Assembly: GCF_000764205.1 (NCBI RefSeq)
Contig: NZ_JQDZ01000114.1
Location: 44,851-108,850 of the forward strand
DNA length: 64,000 nucleotides
Origin: Thalassotalea sp. ND16A
GTDB taxonomy: Bacteria; Pseudomonadota; Gammaproteobacteria; Enterobacterales; Alteromonadaceae
Direction of reading: 5' to 3'
Part shown: positions 16,776-26,194 of the stretch, in pieces
Position numbering within the stretch: the stretch's first letter is position 1
Layout of the letters: the number at the start of each line of letters is the position of its first letter
Translations under genes and position numbers: made by a program
The notes under the pieces: model-generated
Seen by the model: only the letters and a program-made list of their open reading frames with translations
What the model was told of the DNA's origin: nothing
Databases searched by the model: none

Positions 16776-17387
16776 ATGTTGAAGTTGTCTTTACCAATTA
16801 CTCGTCAAGCTTGTACCTCGCCACTGATTATTCTCATCCTGGCGATAATGACTTATTTGTTGCCCGACAGTATCAGCGACTTGCTGATTTACAACCGGCA
16901 CAGCATTAACGATGGCGAGTTTTGGCGGTTGCTCACCGGGCATTTCGATCATACCAACTTTAACCACTTACTGTTAAATATTGCCGGGCTAAGTATGCTT
17001 TGGGCACTGCATGGCGAGCATTACTCGTCAAAAAACTATGCGGTTAATTTTTTATTCGCTGCAGTGCTCTGTAGCGTGGGCATTTACTTCTTTGTCCCGG
17101 AGATGATCCGTTATGTCGGTTTGTCCGGCGTTTTACACGGTATATTTGTTTGGGGTGCCATTTGTGATATTCAAAAAGGCTGGAAGTCAGGTTATTTGTT
17201 ATTGCTAGGTGTATGGGGAAAAATCATTTATGAACAGGTCTTTGGTGCGAGCGCCGATGTGGAAGCGATGATTAATGCCCGAGTCGCCATTGACGCGCAT
17301 TTATGGGGTGCTATTGGCGGATTGATTTATCCAGTGTGGCGCTTTATCAAACAAAGGTTGAATAGTAGAGCAGAGCCGAGAAACTAG
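16776..17387 (+). CDS. rrtA: Rhombosortase
   Basis: The 203-aa rhomboid-like membrane protease has about six helices. The catalytic serine S117 lies in VGLSGVLHG, and the His H175 in AIDAHLWGAIGG. GEFWRLLTGHFDHTNFNHLLLN (split here for clarity: residues 47-68) is the L1-loop block typical of the rhombosortase branch. Rhombosortases process proteins ending in a GlyGly-CTERM tail for surface attachment or secretion. I saw no such tail in the proteins of this window, so substrates must lie elsewhere. It follows the MITE-like element by 77 bases. Confidence 0.82.
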   Translation: MLKLSLPITRQACTSPLIILILAIMTYLLPDSISDLLIYNRHSINDGEFWRLLTGHFDHTNFNHLLLNIAGLSMLWALHGEHYSSKNYAVNFLFAAVLCSVGIYFFVPEMIRYVGLSGVLHGIFVWGAICDIQKGWKSGYLLLLGVWGKIIYEQVFGASADVEAMINARVAIDAHLWGAIGGLIYPVWRFIKQRLNSRAEPRN

Positions 17388-17565
17388 AAACGAACTGTCG
17401 GTACAGAGTACAGGCAGATGGTATTAATTTCGAGCATCGTGCACGCTTCGCTCCGGGCAACGAGTAGTTTGACTGATGCTAAATGTCTACCTATATCTCT
17501 TACTTTAGTTGGCACTTCATATTCAAAAAACTAACTTCCCATTTAATAACTATCTGCTACACGGT

Positions 17566-18339
17566 TTACTTTTTCGATACGGTAGCCGGGGAAGACAGTC
17601 CTTTGCGTAAGACATAAATGGCATAGTTGGTTTCAGCAAAGTGTTTTTCATATTCTTCCAGCAATTGTTGAGCATTGTCTTGCGAATCCAGTTGCGCGCT
17701 TAACGGTTCAAAAAAAGACTTCGCTTGCGGCATCATATCAGCATAATTTTCGTGCCCTATCACCAGTTGCATTTGTGGCTTTCCGCCTATGCGACTGTGC
17801 CAGGACCAACTTTCATGCCATTGCATTTGTTTAGCCGCATCACTGAGCGCTTTTACCGAAGCTTTTAATGCAAAGCCTTCGCCCGGTTTTGGGTATAAGG
17901 TATTAACCGAGAAGTATTTAAAGCTCTTCTGGGTGTCCCATGAGCTATTTCTCTCATCGTAGCGGGTATAGTAATGCTCATTCTTTACTACGTATTTGCG
18001 CACCGTTTTACGCCACTGACTGGAAGTCTTTGAATCTCTGGCCCAGCTTTTATATGCCGCTATTTGATCCCAATTTGTACAACACGCTCTCAGTACATAA
18101 GTGTTCATGCTATCGCCAATAACTTGGGTATAAACCTGCCAAGTATTTGGATCACCATTATCCACACGATATTGCATATGCTGAGCCAGAGCACGCTCAA
18201 ATTTCGCCTTATTAGCAGCATTGATTGTTACCACCCAAACATCGGTTAACGGCGCTACACTTTGCTCTTCGGCTGTAACTGATGACGCCATGAAATACAT
18301 AGCTAACCCTATGGTAAACGCGAGGCATAACTTTTTCAT
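17566..18339 (-). CDS. Secreted protein of unknown function, 257 aa
   Basis: It has a Sec signal peptide (MKKLCLAFTIGLAMYFMASS, cleavage near VTA-EE). The mature protein seems to hold two similar halves: VWVVTINAANKAKFERALA and, later, VNTLYPKPGEGFALKASVKA each look like the first strand and helix of a ferredoxin-like dimeric barrel. I do not recognise a named family. Two adjacent Cys (ACCTNW) may bind metal or form a disulfide. No operon partner. Confidence 0.55.
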   Translation of the reverse strand: MKKLCLAFTIGLAMYFMASSVTAEEQSVAPLTDVWVVTINAANKAKFERALAQHMQYRVDNGDPNTWQVYTQVIGDSMNTYVLRACCTNWDQIAAYKSWARDSKTSSQWRKTVRKYVVKNEHYYTRYDERNSSWDTQKSFKYFSVNTLYPKPGEGFALKASVKALSDAAKQMQWHESWSWHSRIGGKPQMQLVIGHENYADMMPQAKSFFEPLSAQLDSQDNAQQLLEEYEKHFAETNYAIYVLRKGLSSPATVSKK

Positions 18340-18522
18340 ACTCTTCCCTAACTATCTAACGGAATCATTTTTTTAAATTGTTGATTTTAATATAGTAGAT
18401 ATAAAGAGAAACGAGAAACGAAGAGCATAGAATGAGTACATGTAAATAAGTCCCTTTATACCGTTAACTAACCAATGAATAACTATAATGGTAATAGTTT
18501 CAGCTGTGCTAAAGGAGTTAGC

Positions 18523-18640
18523 ATGATATTTGAAAATTTAGAGGTATGGACTACCAATGATTGATGAGGCTAAGCAGATATCAAAAATACTAGGTTCGAT
18601 GATTAAATCTAAATTGATGAATACGAAGTATGAAGAAAGA
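18523..18640 (+). pseudogene. Remnant of a four-helix-bundle (23S intervening-sequence type) protein gene
   Basis: After a good ribosome site (AAAGGAGTTAGC) the sequence reads MIFENLEVWTTND and then stops at TGA (18562-18564). From 18560, in another frame, it reads IDEAKQISKILGSMIKSKL. In intact proteins of this family (about 115-120 aa) the start is like M.FE.LEVWK and the end like L.EAKQISK.L.GLIKS. The two pieces are therefore the two ends of one gene with the middle deleted. The reading frame then runs into the tRNA-Lys gene. Confidence 0.6.
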
Positions 18641-18645
18641 AGAAG

Positions 18646-18721
18646 TGGTCGGTCGTGAAGGATTTGAACCTTCGACAAATTGGTTAAAAGCCAACTGCTC
18701 TACCAACTGAGCTAACGACCG
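18646..18721 (-). tRNA. tRNA-Lys (TTT), last of the array
   Basis: A 76-base gene with CCA encoded. The acceptor stem is CGGTCGT/ACGACCG, anticodon loop CTTTTAA (TTT), and T-arm GAAGGTTCAAATCCTTC. It is one of four identical-looking copies. Confidence 0.95.
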
Positions 18722-18773
18722 ACAGAAGTATCTTGAGAGTTTTAGAATTTAAAACCAACTTTGAAAAGTTGCT

Positions 18774-18853
18774 TGGTCGTGAAGGATTTTAACCTTCGAC
18801 CATATTGGATATTAGCGTTAAAAGCCTCGGCTTTTACTTTAAATACCCCAACT
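18774..18853 (-). pseudogene. Decayed tRNA-Lys copy
   Basis: It keeps the 3' acceptor and T-arm (with AACCTTC changed in the loop) and the anticodon piece GGCTTTTAAC, but the D-arm side is replaced by AAAAGCCGAGGCTTTT, a self-complementary stretch. Two more decayed copies with the same replacement are at 19008-19093 and 19266-19345. Confidence 0.65.
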
Positions 18854-18873
18854 ACTTCATAATGAAAAAAAGT

Positions 18874-18949
18874 TGGTCGGTCGTGAAGGATTTGAACCTT
18901 CGACAAATTGGTTAAAAGCCAACTGCTCTACCAACTGAGCTAACGACCG
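18874..18949 (-). tRNA. tRNA-Lys (TTT)
   Basis: A 76-base gene with CCA encoded and anticodon TTT, flanked on both sides by decayed copies. Confidence 0.95.
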
Positions 18950-19007
18950 AATATAATTTCTAAATTTGCAATGTTTACTTTTGACCAACTCTCGTTAAAA
19001 GAAGTTG

Positions 19008-19093
19008 CTCGGTCGTGAAGGATTTGACCCTTCGACCATATTGGATATTAGCGTTAAAAGCCTCGGCTTTTAATTTAAATACCCCAACTACTC
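19008..19093 (-). pseudogene. Decayed tRNA-Lys copy
   Basis: Same structure as the decayed copy at 18774: the T-arm is recognisable (with ACCC for AACC), followed by the shared block ATATTGGATATTAGCG and the palindrome around AAAGCCTCGGCTTT. No 5' acceptor strand is left. Confidence 0.65.
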
Positions 19094-19107
19094 CATAAAT
19101 AAAAAGT

Positions 19108-19183
19108 TGGTCGGTCGTGAAGGATTTGAACCTTCGACAAATTGGTTAAAAGCCAACTGCTCTACCAACTGAGCTAACGACCG
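19108..19183 (-). tRNA. tRNA-Lys (TTT)
   Basis: A 76-base gene with CCA encoded and anticodon TTT. Confidence 0.95.
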
Positions 19184-19265
19184 ATATATAAACTTTGCTA
19201 AATTAATTATTCTGGTAATAGGAAGACATCCTAGAAAATAATTAATTCACTTTCGGTAAAGAAAG

Positions 19266-19345
19266 TGGTCGGACATAAAGATTTGAACCTTCGACCGATT
19301 TGGATATTAGCGTTAAAAGCCTCGGCTTTTAATTTCGATACCCTA
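19266..19345 (-). pseudogene. Decayed tRNA-Lys copy
   Basis: Third decayed copy. The acceptor 3' strand is itself damaged (GGTCGGACATAAAG) and the same palindromic replacement sits beside the anticodon piece. Confidence 0.65.
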
Positions 19346-19365
19346 ACTAACTTCAAAAAAGAAAG

Positions 19366-19441
19366 TGGTCGGTCGTGAAGGATTTGAACCTTCGACAAAT
19401 TGGTTAAAAGCCAACTGCTCTACCAACTGAGCTAACGACCG
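19366..19441 (-). tRNA. tRNA-Lys (TTT), first of the array
   Basis: A 76-base gene, promoter-proximal in a leftward array. It lies downstream of cpoB, where E. coli also has its tRNA-Lys/Val operon. Confidence 0.95.
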
Positions 19442-19484
19442 ACATATTTTTTTACGTTAAGGTTGCTGCCTCAACGCGGGGCAT

Positions 19485-19512
19485 ATAATACTGATAATAA
19501 ATTTAAGTGCAA
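19485..19512 (-). promoter_or_regulatory. Promoter of the tRNA-Lys array
   Basis: On the minus strand TTGCAC, 16 bases, TATTAT, and then the GC-rich ATGCCCCGCG. The GC-rich discriminator is again of the stable-RNA type. Confidence 0.6.
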
Positions 19513-19625
19513 CAACAATTTTCAGTTTTTTGAAAAAATAAGTTTGTCTGCATAAAAAGCCACCAGATAGAGCAAGTTATCGTCAATTTTTGTAAAAGAG
19601 TGTATTACAAAATGATTGATTTCAA

Positions 19626-20390
19626 TTATAAACTCGCTAATCGAGATTTTGCTAACTGCGCCGCTGAAGAATCTGGGTATTCTTTAATTAAACGGTTAAA
19701 GACAGATTTAGCCTTATTCAAATCATTTTGCTTCTGTGCCACCATGCCAAGTTTTAGCATCGCATCACTACGCTTCGGTGAATTTTCAAAGTTATTAACC
19801 ACAATGGAAAACTCATTGGCAGCAACAACTAAATCACCTTTGTTGAATAACAGTTGCCCTAACCAATAATGTGCATTGGCCGAATAACTCGAATTTGGGA
19901 ACTTGCTATTGAACGCTTTAAACTCAGAAATGGCGTTATCATAGCGCTTTTCTTTCAACACCAAATTAACCGCATGGTCGTAAGCTTCGTTTTCATTAAG
20001 ATTAGAAGAATAGTCCACATTGGCGGGGTTATCCGCTGAAATTTCTGGGGCGACAGTTTTCACTGCAGTTAATCTGCGATCAATTTCCTGATAAAGCTCA
20101 CGTTGACGCTGAAGGATCTGTTGTATGGTGTACGCTTGTTCTTCGGTAATACCCCGTAATTCGCTTACTTCAGTTTGCAACTCATCTATATGCTGTTGCA
20201 TATCATTAAGCGCTCTGTTACGACTCTGCAAAGTACGTTGCAGCTTTGCTATATCGTTGCTTGATGCCTTGTTAGCTATGGCGGGTGTGGATTGTTCGTT
20301 TATGTCTAAAACGGGGGCTGGTTCGGCTGCTAGCGCATTAAATGCACCAGCAGCAACCGCAAAACCCAAAATTAGTTTATACGATTTCAT
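19626..20390 (-). CDS. cpoB: Cell division coordinator CpoB (YbgF)
   Basis: Periplasmic protein that links Tol-Pal action with peptidoglycan synthesis during division. Signal peptide 1-22 (FNALA-AEP). A coiled-coil trimerisation region covers about 45-110 (LQRTLQSRNRALNDMQQHID, ELQTEVSELRG). TPR repeats lie at about 130-250, with the typical SEFKAFNSKFPNSSYSANAH and LGQLLFNKGD, LGMVAQKQNDLNKA. Length 254 aa, as usual. Last gene of the Tol-Pal operon. Confidence 0.92.
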   Translation of the reverse strand: MKSYKLILGFAVAAGAFNALAAEPAPVLDINEQSTPAIANKASSNDIAKLQRTLQSRNRALNDMQQHIDELQTEVSELRGITEEQAYTIQQILQRQRELYQEIDRRLTAVKTVAPEISADNPANVDYSSNLNENEAYDHAVNLVLKEKRYDNAISEFKAFNSKFPNSSYSANAHYWLGQLLFNKGDLVVAANEFSIVVNNFENSPKRSDAMLKLGMVAQKQNDLNKAKSVFNRLIKEYPDSSAAQLAKSRLASL

Positions 20391-20419
20391 TAATTGTCCT
20401 AATCGATGACTGTTACAGA

Positions 20420-20968
20420 TTAGTATACAAGTACTGCACGACGGTTTTTCGCAAATGCTGACTCGCTGCGATCACTGATAGCGGGCTTTTCTTCGCCGTA
20501 ACTAACCGTTTCAATTTGAGACCCTGAAACACCTGAGTTCTCTAAATATTTTTGTACGGCCTGGGCACGACGTTCGCCTAGGGCAATGTTATATTCTGGC
20601 GTACCACGCTCATCGGCATGACCTTCGATGACAACACGAGCACTTGAGTTATTTGCTAAATATGCAGCATGCAGGTCTAGTAACTCAGTTACTGATGAAT
20701 CAAGTTTTGAGGTGTCAAAATCGAAATAGATAACATTAGACGATTGTAACTTCTCTTTTTCATCGGCTTTAATTTTCTCTAAACGAGCAACTTCTGCAGC
20801 GGCTGCAGTTTCAGCAGCTTGTTGTTCAGCTTGTGCTTGCTCTACTGCTGCAGCTTCGTTTGCGGCAATTTGAGCATCTGCTTCTGTAGTATCATTTGAG
20901 CTACATGCTGCCAATGCCATTAATGGCAAAGCTACCGCAATGCTTTTTACTAGTTTGTTTAAACGCAT
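20420..20968 (-). CDS. pal: Peptidoglycan-associated lipoprotein
   Basis: Outer-membrane lipoprotein that binds peptidoglycan and TolB. The lipobox is LMALAAC with Cys22. An Ala/Glu-rich linker (about 30-65) is followed by an OmpA-like domain at 75-182 with VIYFDFDTSKLD, VVIEGHADERGTPEYNIALG and ERRAQAVQKYL. The linker is more helical and repetitive than in E. coli Pal. 29 bases before cpoB. Confidence 0.94.
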   Translation of the reverse strand: MRLNKLVKSIAVALPLMALAACSSNDTTEADAQIAANEAAAVEQAQAEQQAAETAAAAEVARLEKIKADEKEKLQSSNVIYFDFDTSKLDSSVTELLDLHAAYLANNSSARVVIEGHADERGTPEYNIALGERRAQAVQKYLENSGVSGSQIETVSYGEEKPAISDRSESAFAKNRRAVLVY

Positions 20969-21010
20969 TATTTTTCCTTTGTTAATTTAAAAATTTTCAA
21001 TTTATTGTAA

Positions 21011-22366
21011 TTATAAATATGGTGACCATGCTGGTGCTTTAACTTGCCCATTTTTCGCTGGCAAAAGGGCCTTAAACCTACCATCAACAGAAACCAAACC
21101 AAGTACTTGGCGGTTACCACGCAAAGTACTATAGATGATCATGCCGCCATTGGGGGCAATACTTGGTGATTCGTCCAATCTTGTTTTCGTTAAAACCTGT
21201 ATCGGATTCATCGAATCAAGCTCTTGCTTAGCAAGATGGTATTGTCCTTGTGTTCTATTCACCATCACTATCTGACGGCCATCTGGCGTATATGAACCAC
21301 CTAAATTCATTTCACCATCAAACGTTAATCGTCTCACTTTACCATCGGTTAAATTTACGCGATATAACTGTGGTTTACCACCCCGTTCTGAGGTAAATAG
21401 CAAAGATTTTCCATCAGGAGACCAATTTGGTTCAGTATCAATAGCACGATGTCGGGTAATGCGTCGCAATTTTTTCGTGGCAATGTTCATGGTATAAACT
21501 TCTGGGTTACCATCTTTTGATAACACTAGCGCCATATTCTTGCCATCCGGCGACCAACGGGGAGCGCCATTGATGCCTTTAAAGCTTGATAACACTTCCC
21601 GCTCAGCAGTATAAATATTTTGAATATAAATTTGTGCCTGGCGTTTTTCAAACGTTACATAAGATAACCTGGTACCATCTGGAGACCAGGTTGGTGACAT
21701 TAGCGGCTCGGATGAGCTCAATAACACTTGCTCGTTATAACCGTCGTAATCGGCGATCACTAATTGATACTTTTTAGCACCGCTGTCGCGCACGATCACG
21801 TAGGCAATTTTCGTTAAAAACGCGCCCCTGTTTCCGGTTAATTTTTCAAATACACTGTCAGAAATTTGATGCGCTTTCGGTCTGAATAAGCTTGTCGGAA
21901 TGTACTGGTTAGGTTTTGAATTAATTAATACATGAGAGCTGCTTTGTACCAATTGACCATTTTGCAAAGAGCTACCATTGGCATCTTTCATTTGTCCTTC
22001 GATCACATCAATTAACTTAAATGAAACCAGATAATTGTTTGGCGATGCTTGTTTTATCTCGCCCATGACTATGGCTTCTACACCTAAATCAGCCCAGGCC
22101 TGGTAGTCAATGTCACTAACCTTACTTGGCTGTTGTGGCATATTCATTGCGTTTATCGGATTAAATTTACCACTGCGCAGTAAATCATCGCTGATCACTT
22201 GGGCAATGTTTTCAGGTAACTGTTCGCTGCCTTCGTAGGTAAACGGCAATACTGCAATCGGACGAGCGGTATTCACGCCGCCAGTGATCACTAATTCAAG
22301 CTCAGCATAAGCTTTGCTTATAAAAGCGCTCATTAACATAACGCTGATAATAACTTTTTTAAACAT
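21011..22366 (-). CDS. tolB: Tol-Pal system beta-propeller protein TolB
   Basis: Periplasmic protein of 451 aa with signal peptide 1-21 (SKAYA-EL), an N-terminal domain to about 165 and a six-bladed WD40-like propeller. The blade signature 'P.WSPDG' repeats: [41 protein letters not shown], then [12 protein letters not shown] and [12 protein letters not shown]. It ends KAPAWSPYL. Operon position is standard. Confidence 0.95.
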   Translation of the reverse strand: MFKKVIISVMLMSAFISKAYAELELVITGGVNTARPIAVLPFTYEGSEQLPENIAQVISDDLLRSGKFNPINAMNMPQQPSKVSDIDYQAWADLGVEAIVMGEIKQASPNNYLVSFKLIDVIEGQMKDANGSSLQNGQLVQSSSHVLINSKPNQYIPTSLFRPKAHQISDSVFEKLTGNRGAFLTKIAYVIVRDSGAKKYQLVIADYDGYNEQVLLSSSEPLMSPTWSPDGTRLSYVTFEKRQAQIYIQNIYTAEREVLSSFKGINGAPRWSPDGKNMALVLSKDGNPEVYTMNIATKKLRRITRHRAIDTEPNWSPDGKSLLFTSERGGKPQLYRVNLTDGKVRRLTFDGEMNLGGSYTPDGRQIVMVNRTQGQYHLAKQELDSMNPIQVLTKTRLDESPSIAPNGGMIIYSTLRGNRQVLGLVSVDGRFKALLPAKNGQVKAPAWSPYL

Positions 22367-22386
22367 AATAGTTGTTAAGGTTCCAA

Positions 22387-23379
22387 TTATTGATATTCAG
22401 AATGGTAAGTTAAACTAATATCTCTTAGTTGTTCAAATACTTCCGGATCTTTCGATACGGGTAAGGTGCCGGTTTTATTTACGGCTTTCACCGCTTCTTT
22501 ACAAACGTAAGGGTCGCCCGTTCCCGATTGCACATTGATAACGAAGCCACTGCTGGCTAAGGTTATTTTTAACTTACATGATTTTCCTTTAAAGCTAGGA
22601 TCATCAATAAAGTTACGTTTAATCGCCTGTGTCATTAATGCGGCGTATTTATCAACTTCATTCATCACTTGTTGACTACGGGCACTCGAACGAGCTTGCA
22701 TTTCTTCTTGCATTTGTTGCTCTAGCAAACGTTCTTGCTCGGCACGCTCGGCTGCGGCTTTCTTGCGTTTGTCATCCTCAAGTTTTTTACGGCGGCGTTT
22801 TTCAGCTGCGTCCGCTGCCGCTTTTTCTTCTTTAATTCGTTTTGCTTTCGCGTCCTCTGCCGCTTGTTCGGCTTGCTTGCGTTCTTGCTCTTTTTTCTTC
22901 CGGGTTTTCTCTGCGCTGGCAGCTTTGGCCTTGGATTTTTTCGCAGCATCATCCGCTTTTTTCTTTTCAACTTCTTTTTGTTTACGTTGTTTTTCTAAAT
23001 TTTTAATACGTTCGGCTTCTTTTTGACGTTTTATCTTCGCGTCATTAGCACGTTTTTCCAGTTCTTTAATTCGATCCCGTTCACGTTTTGCTGACGCTTC
23101 TTTTTGCTTTTTAAGCTTGTCCACCTGCTGCTTTAACTTGCTTTCATCAATCACCACCGCATCAATCACTTGCATTTGCGGTTTAGCTTGTGGTTTTGCT
23201 TTTGGCGAAAAGTCGGCATTCAGCATTAGCACTATGGCCATCACCAAATGGATGCCCACTGCGGCGCCAATGGCAATGTAGTATTGTTGTTTCAGGTTTT
23301 TACCATCGGGTAAATAGGTAAACACCAGCATGCATTGATTGACTAAACTGGCTATCGCGTTTTTAAAGAAGGCAAACAC
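22387..23379 (-). CDS. tolA: Cell envelope protein TolA
   Basis: One membrane helix near residues 33-53 ([19 protein letters not shown]). A very long charged helix of Lys/Glu/Ala repeats covers about 75-240, spanning the periplasm, followed by a C-terminal domain (about 245-330) with [28 protein letters not shown] and [10 protein letters not shown]. TolA is driven by TolQR and contacts Pal/TolB. The charged helix causes many spurious open frames on the other strand. Confidence 0.92.
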   Translation of the reverse strand: MFAFFKNAIASLVNQCMLVFTYLPDGKNLKQQYYIAIGAAVGIHLVMAIVLMLNADFSPKAKPQAKPQMQVIDAVVIDESKLKQQVDKLKKQKEASAKRERDRIKELEKRANDAKIKRQKEAERIKNLEKQRKQKEVEKKKADDAAKKSKAKAASAEKTRKKKEQERKQAEQAAEDAKAKRIKEEKAAADAAEKRRRKKLEDDKRKKAAAERAEQERLLEQQMQEEMQARSSARSQQVMNEVDKYAALMTQAIKRNFIDDPSFKGKSCKLKITLASSGFVINVQSGTGDPYVCKEAVKAVNKTGTLPVSKDPEVFEQLRDISLTYHSEYQ

Positions 23380-23382
23380 TGC

Positions 23383-23805
23383 TTATAACTCCGGCGACTC
23401 AGTCATTAATCCCACAGAAGGCACACCCGCTTGCTGTAACAGCACCATCAATTGAATCACCGAATTATAAGGTACATTACCATCACCATTAACCACAACC
23501 GGCGTTTCTGGGTCAACCAGCAGACGCGCTTTTACTAACACGGCCAACTCATCAGGATCCAATGGGTCTGATTTGCTATCACCTACATTTAAATAGAACA
23601 AGCCCTCGGCATCGACACTGGCCACTAATGGTGTTTTTGAATCTTGCGGTAACGATTCAGAATCGGCTTTTGGTAAGTCAACCTTCACCCCTTGGGTGAT
23701 CAGTGGCGCCGTGACCATAAAGATGATCAGTAACACCAACATTACATCGATATACGGGACCACATTGATTTCAGCGACGCGTTTACGTTTAACTCGAACG
23801 TACAT
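23383..23805 (-). CDS. tolR: TolR, proton-channel subunit
   Basis: The 140-aa protein has a single membrane helix (about 17-36) and the essential aspartate D20 in INVVPYIDVMLVLLIIFMV. The periplasmic domain follows with QGVKVDLPKA and VVNGDGNVPYNSVIQLM. It couples proton flow to TolA movement together with TolQ. Four bases separate it from tolA. Confidence 0.95.
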   Translation of the reverse strand: MYVRVKRKRVAEINVVPYIDVMLVLLIIFMVTAPLITQGVKVDLPKADSESLPQDSKTPLVASVDAEGLFYLNVGDSKSDPLDPDELAVLVKARLLVDPETPVVVNGDGNVPYNSVIQLMVLLQQAGVPSVGLMTESPEL

Positions 23806-23826
23806 GCTAAATCCTACTTCAATCTA

Positions 23827-24516
23827 TTAAGCTTGCTGGCGATTAGAAGCAACCGCCTGGCGTTGTAATATGCTGGCAAACTCTTCGACAAAATTACCGT
23901 AACTGTTTTCTAGTCTCTCAACGCTGTGCGAGAAACGGTTAAATGCCATAACCGCAGGAATGGCGGCAAACAGGCCCATGGCAGTGGCGATAAGAGCTTC
24001 AGCAATGCCTGGTGCTACCATCGCAAGTGTGGCTTGTTGTACAGCACCCAAAGCGATAAATGAATTCATGATCCCCCAAACGGTGCCAAACAAACCAATG
24101 TAAGGGCTAATGGAGCCAACCGTGGCTAAAAATGACAGGTGAGTTTCTAACTCGTCTACTTCTCGCGACAGCGCCACGCGCATGGCGCGGTGAGTACCAT
24201 CTGCTACCGCTTGTGAACTGGCATCAGGGCTTTTGCGAATGCGGGCAAACTCTTTAAAGCCGGCGACAAACAAACTTTCAATACCATCCACATTTTTCCG
24301 GGCACTGACTTCTTTGAATAAGCTGCTTAAGTCGGCGCCAGACCAAAATTTATCTTCAAATGTTTGTGATTGTACTTGCGCTTTGTTAATTGCTTTCGAG
24401 CGTTGGATGATCATGGTCCAGGAAGCAATGGAAAAGCCTAACAGACAAAGCATTACTGCTTGTACTAATAAACTTGCTTGTAAAAATAAGTCAAAAAACG
24501 AGAGTTCAGCGTGCAC
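23827..24516 (-). CDS. tolQ: TolQ, proton-channel subunit
   Basis: The 229-aa protein has three membrane helices, at about 15-35, 133-155 and 166-190. The third carries the conserved [20 protein letters not shown]. The start codon is GTG (24516-24514), with AGGAGCC upstream, and it overlaps the end of ybgC by 11 bases, so translation is probably coupled. Confidence 0.95.
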   Translation of the reverse strand: MHAELSFFDLFLQASLLVQAVMLCLLGFSIASWTMIIQRSKAINKAQVQSQTFEDKFWSGADLSSLFKEVSARKNVDGIESLFVAGFKEFARIRKSPDASSQAVADGTHRAMRVALSREVDELETHLSFLATVGSISPYIGLFGTVWGIMNSFIALGAVQQATLAMVAPGIAEALIATAMGLFAAIPAVMAFNRFSHSVERLENSYGNFVEEFASILQRQAVASNRQQA

Positions 24517-24919
24517 TGTGTAAGGCTCCTAAAATTTGTTCTGGTATAGCACAAGGTTTGGCACGTTCTAAATTGACACTGGCAACGAGCACAGAAACAT
24601 TACACAAAACGTCTCCGTGTTGATTTGCAATCGCCTGTGAAAAGACCAAACTGGCTTTCTTTAAATTTGTAATTGTTGTTGTTATGGTTAGCAAGTCATC
24701 AAGTTTGGCAGACGCTTTGTTATCCATTTCAACTTTTCTGACCACAAAACCTAATTTTTGTTCAAGAAAAAATGACTGATTTATGCCTAGCGCTCTTAAC
24801 CACTCGGTACGAGCTCGTTCGGCAAACTTTAAATAATTAGCGTAATAGACGATGCCACCGGCGTCGGTGTCTTCGTAGTAAACTCTGAGTTGATAGCTAA
24901 AGGCGTTATTATTTGTCAT
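24506..24919 (-). CDS. ybgC: Tol-Pal-associated acyl-CoA thioesterase YbgC
   Basis: A 137-aa hotdog-fold thioesterase. The active block [19 protein letters not shown] carries the catalytic Asp (D19), and [12 protein letters not shown] follows. First gene of the ybgC-tolQRAB-pal-cpoB operon. E. coli YbgC hydrolyses short acyl-CoA/ACP thioesters; its link with Tol is positional and by reported interactions with lipid-synthesis proteins. Confidence 0.93.
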   Translation of the reverse strand: MTNNNAFSYQLRVYYEDTDAGGIVYYANYLKFAERARTEWLRALGINQSFFLEQKLGFVVRKVEMDNKASAKLDDLLTITTTITNLKKASLVFSQAIANQHGDVLCNVSVLVASVNLERAKPCAIPEQILGALHSAR

Positions 24920-25210
24920 AGTAGCAAAATGCTAGTGAATTAGTTTGAATCGCAATGCCCTATGTTACGCGAATTTTGGCTATACACTCAAGGGAATATC
25001 GGCGATATGGGCTATTTTTTTCAGTAAATAACAACAATGTAATTGAAATGTAATTGGAATGTAACAAGTGTAGCTTGATCGGTTGAAACCTTTGGTTACA
25101 AATCAGCTTAAATCAAGCCTCCTTTTACGCCTGAAATAAGCCATTTAATTTTTACTTCCCATTCAATAATCAGTAAGTTAATAACAATCATTGTTAACGC
25201 TAAGTGTTTA

Positions 25211-26194
25211 ATGCAATTAACCGATATTCACGTAATCAAAAAAGCGAACGATTGGCTGACTAAAAATAAGCCCGTCTGGCTCTGCACTATTTTAAATACC
25301 TACGGCTCCGCCCCTCGCCCTATCGGCTCAATTTTTGTCACCGATGGCGATAAGCGTTACGGCTCCATTTCAGGAGGCTGTTTGGAAGACGTGTTTGTTG
25401 AGATGATAGCACAAGGACAGTTTCAGCGGTCCAACCAAACCTTTATTTATGGTGAACATGGCACTGAACAAAACATAGTAAGAGAGCTGCCCTGTGGTGG
25501 CACCATTAAGTTATTGGTCGAGAAACTGTTACCTGGTGCTGAAAATAAGTCGCACCTCCAGCAATGGTTAACTTTTGCCGAAGCACAGCAGCCGTTTTGC
25601 CGCGAAGTTTTTTTACAGCAAGAGTTGCGAACCATCAGTGCTATTGGTCAACAAGCAACGGAACAAATTGTAACTGCCGAGCAATCAATAACGTTGGCTT
25701 ACGCACAGATTTATCGCTTGTTATTGATCGGTATTGGTCAGGTAACAGAACATGTGGCGCAACTCGGTTTACTTGCCGGCTTTGATGTGAAAGTGTGTGA
25801 TATGCGCAAAGAACTCGCCAGCAGTTGGCGCTTTAACAAAGCCAATGGTGGCGTTGATGTCATATGGATGTCGCCAGATTTATTTATTGATAAATACGTT
25901 AATCACAGAACCGCAGTTTTAGCTTTAGCGCACGACCCACGTATAGACGATGTCGCACTGATGAACGTATTTGCCAGTGAGGCCTTTTATATCGGCGCAA
26001 TGGGCTCGCAGCGTACCACGGAAACTCGCAATGAAAGACTGCAACGGATTTGTGAGTTAAGCGAGCAGCAACTGAGCCGTTTACATGCACCAATAGGGTT
26101 AAATATTGGCAGTAAAACGCCGGTAGAAATTGCCATTTCCATCCTCGCCGATATCATCCGGGTTCGTCATCAAATAAACAAAGAGCAATTATGA
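25211..26194 (+). CDS. XdhC/CoxI family protein
   Basis: The 327-aa protein has an N-terminal XdhC domain (about 15-90: TYGSAPRPIGSIFV, GSISGGCLED) and a C-terminal Rossmann-like domain (about 160-300: LLIGIGQVTEHVAQLG, VLALAHDPRIDDVAL, FYIGAMGSQRT). XdhC proteins bind molybdenum cofactor, help its sulfuration and deliver it to xanthine dehydrogenase-type enzymes. The partner enzyme is not in this window. Its stop overlaps the next gene by 4 bases (ATGA). Confidence 0.85.
   Translation: MQLTDIHVIKKANDWLTKNKPVWLCTILNTYGSAPRPIGSIFVTDGDKRYGSISGGCLEDVFVEMIAQGQFQRSNQTFIYGEHGTEQNIVRELPCGGTIKLLVEKLLPGAENKSHLQQWLTFAEAQQPFCREVFLQQELRTISAIGQQATEQIVTAEQSITLAYAQIYRLLLIGIGQVTEHVAQLGLLAGFDVKVCDMRKELASSWRFNKANGGVDVIWMSPDLFIDKYVNHRTAVLALAHDPRIDDVALMNVFASEAFYIGAMGSQRTTETRNERLQRICELSEQQLSRLHAPIGLNIGSKTPVEIAISILADIIRVRHQINKEQL

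Noticed and set aside
22722..23026. Hydrophobic or Lys-rich frames opposite tolA
   Set aside because: They are antisense and shifted frames of the TolA charged helix; no ribosome sites of their own.
24920..25210. Hidden gene between ybgC and the XdhC-type gene
   Set aside because: Stops in all frames and no ribosome site with a plausible frame; it is probably just the two divergent promoter regions.
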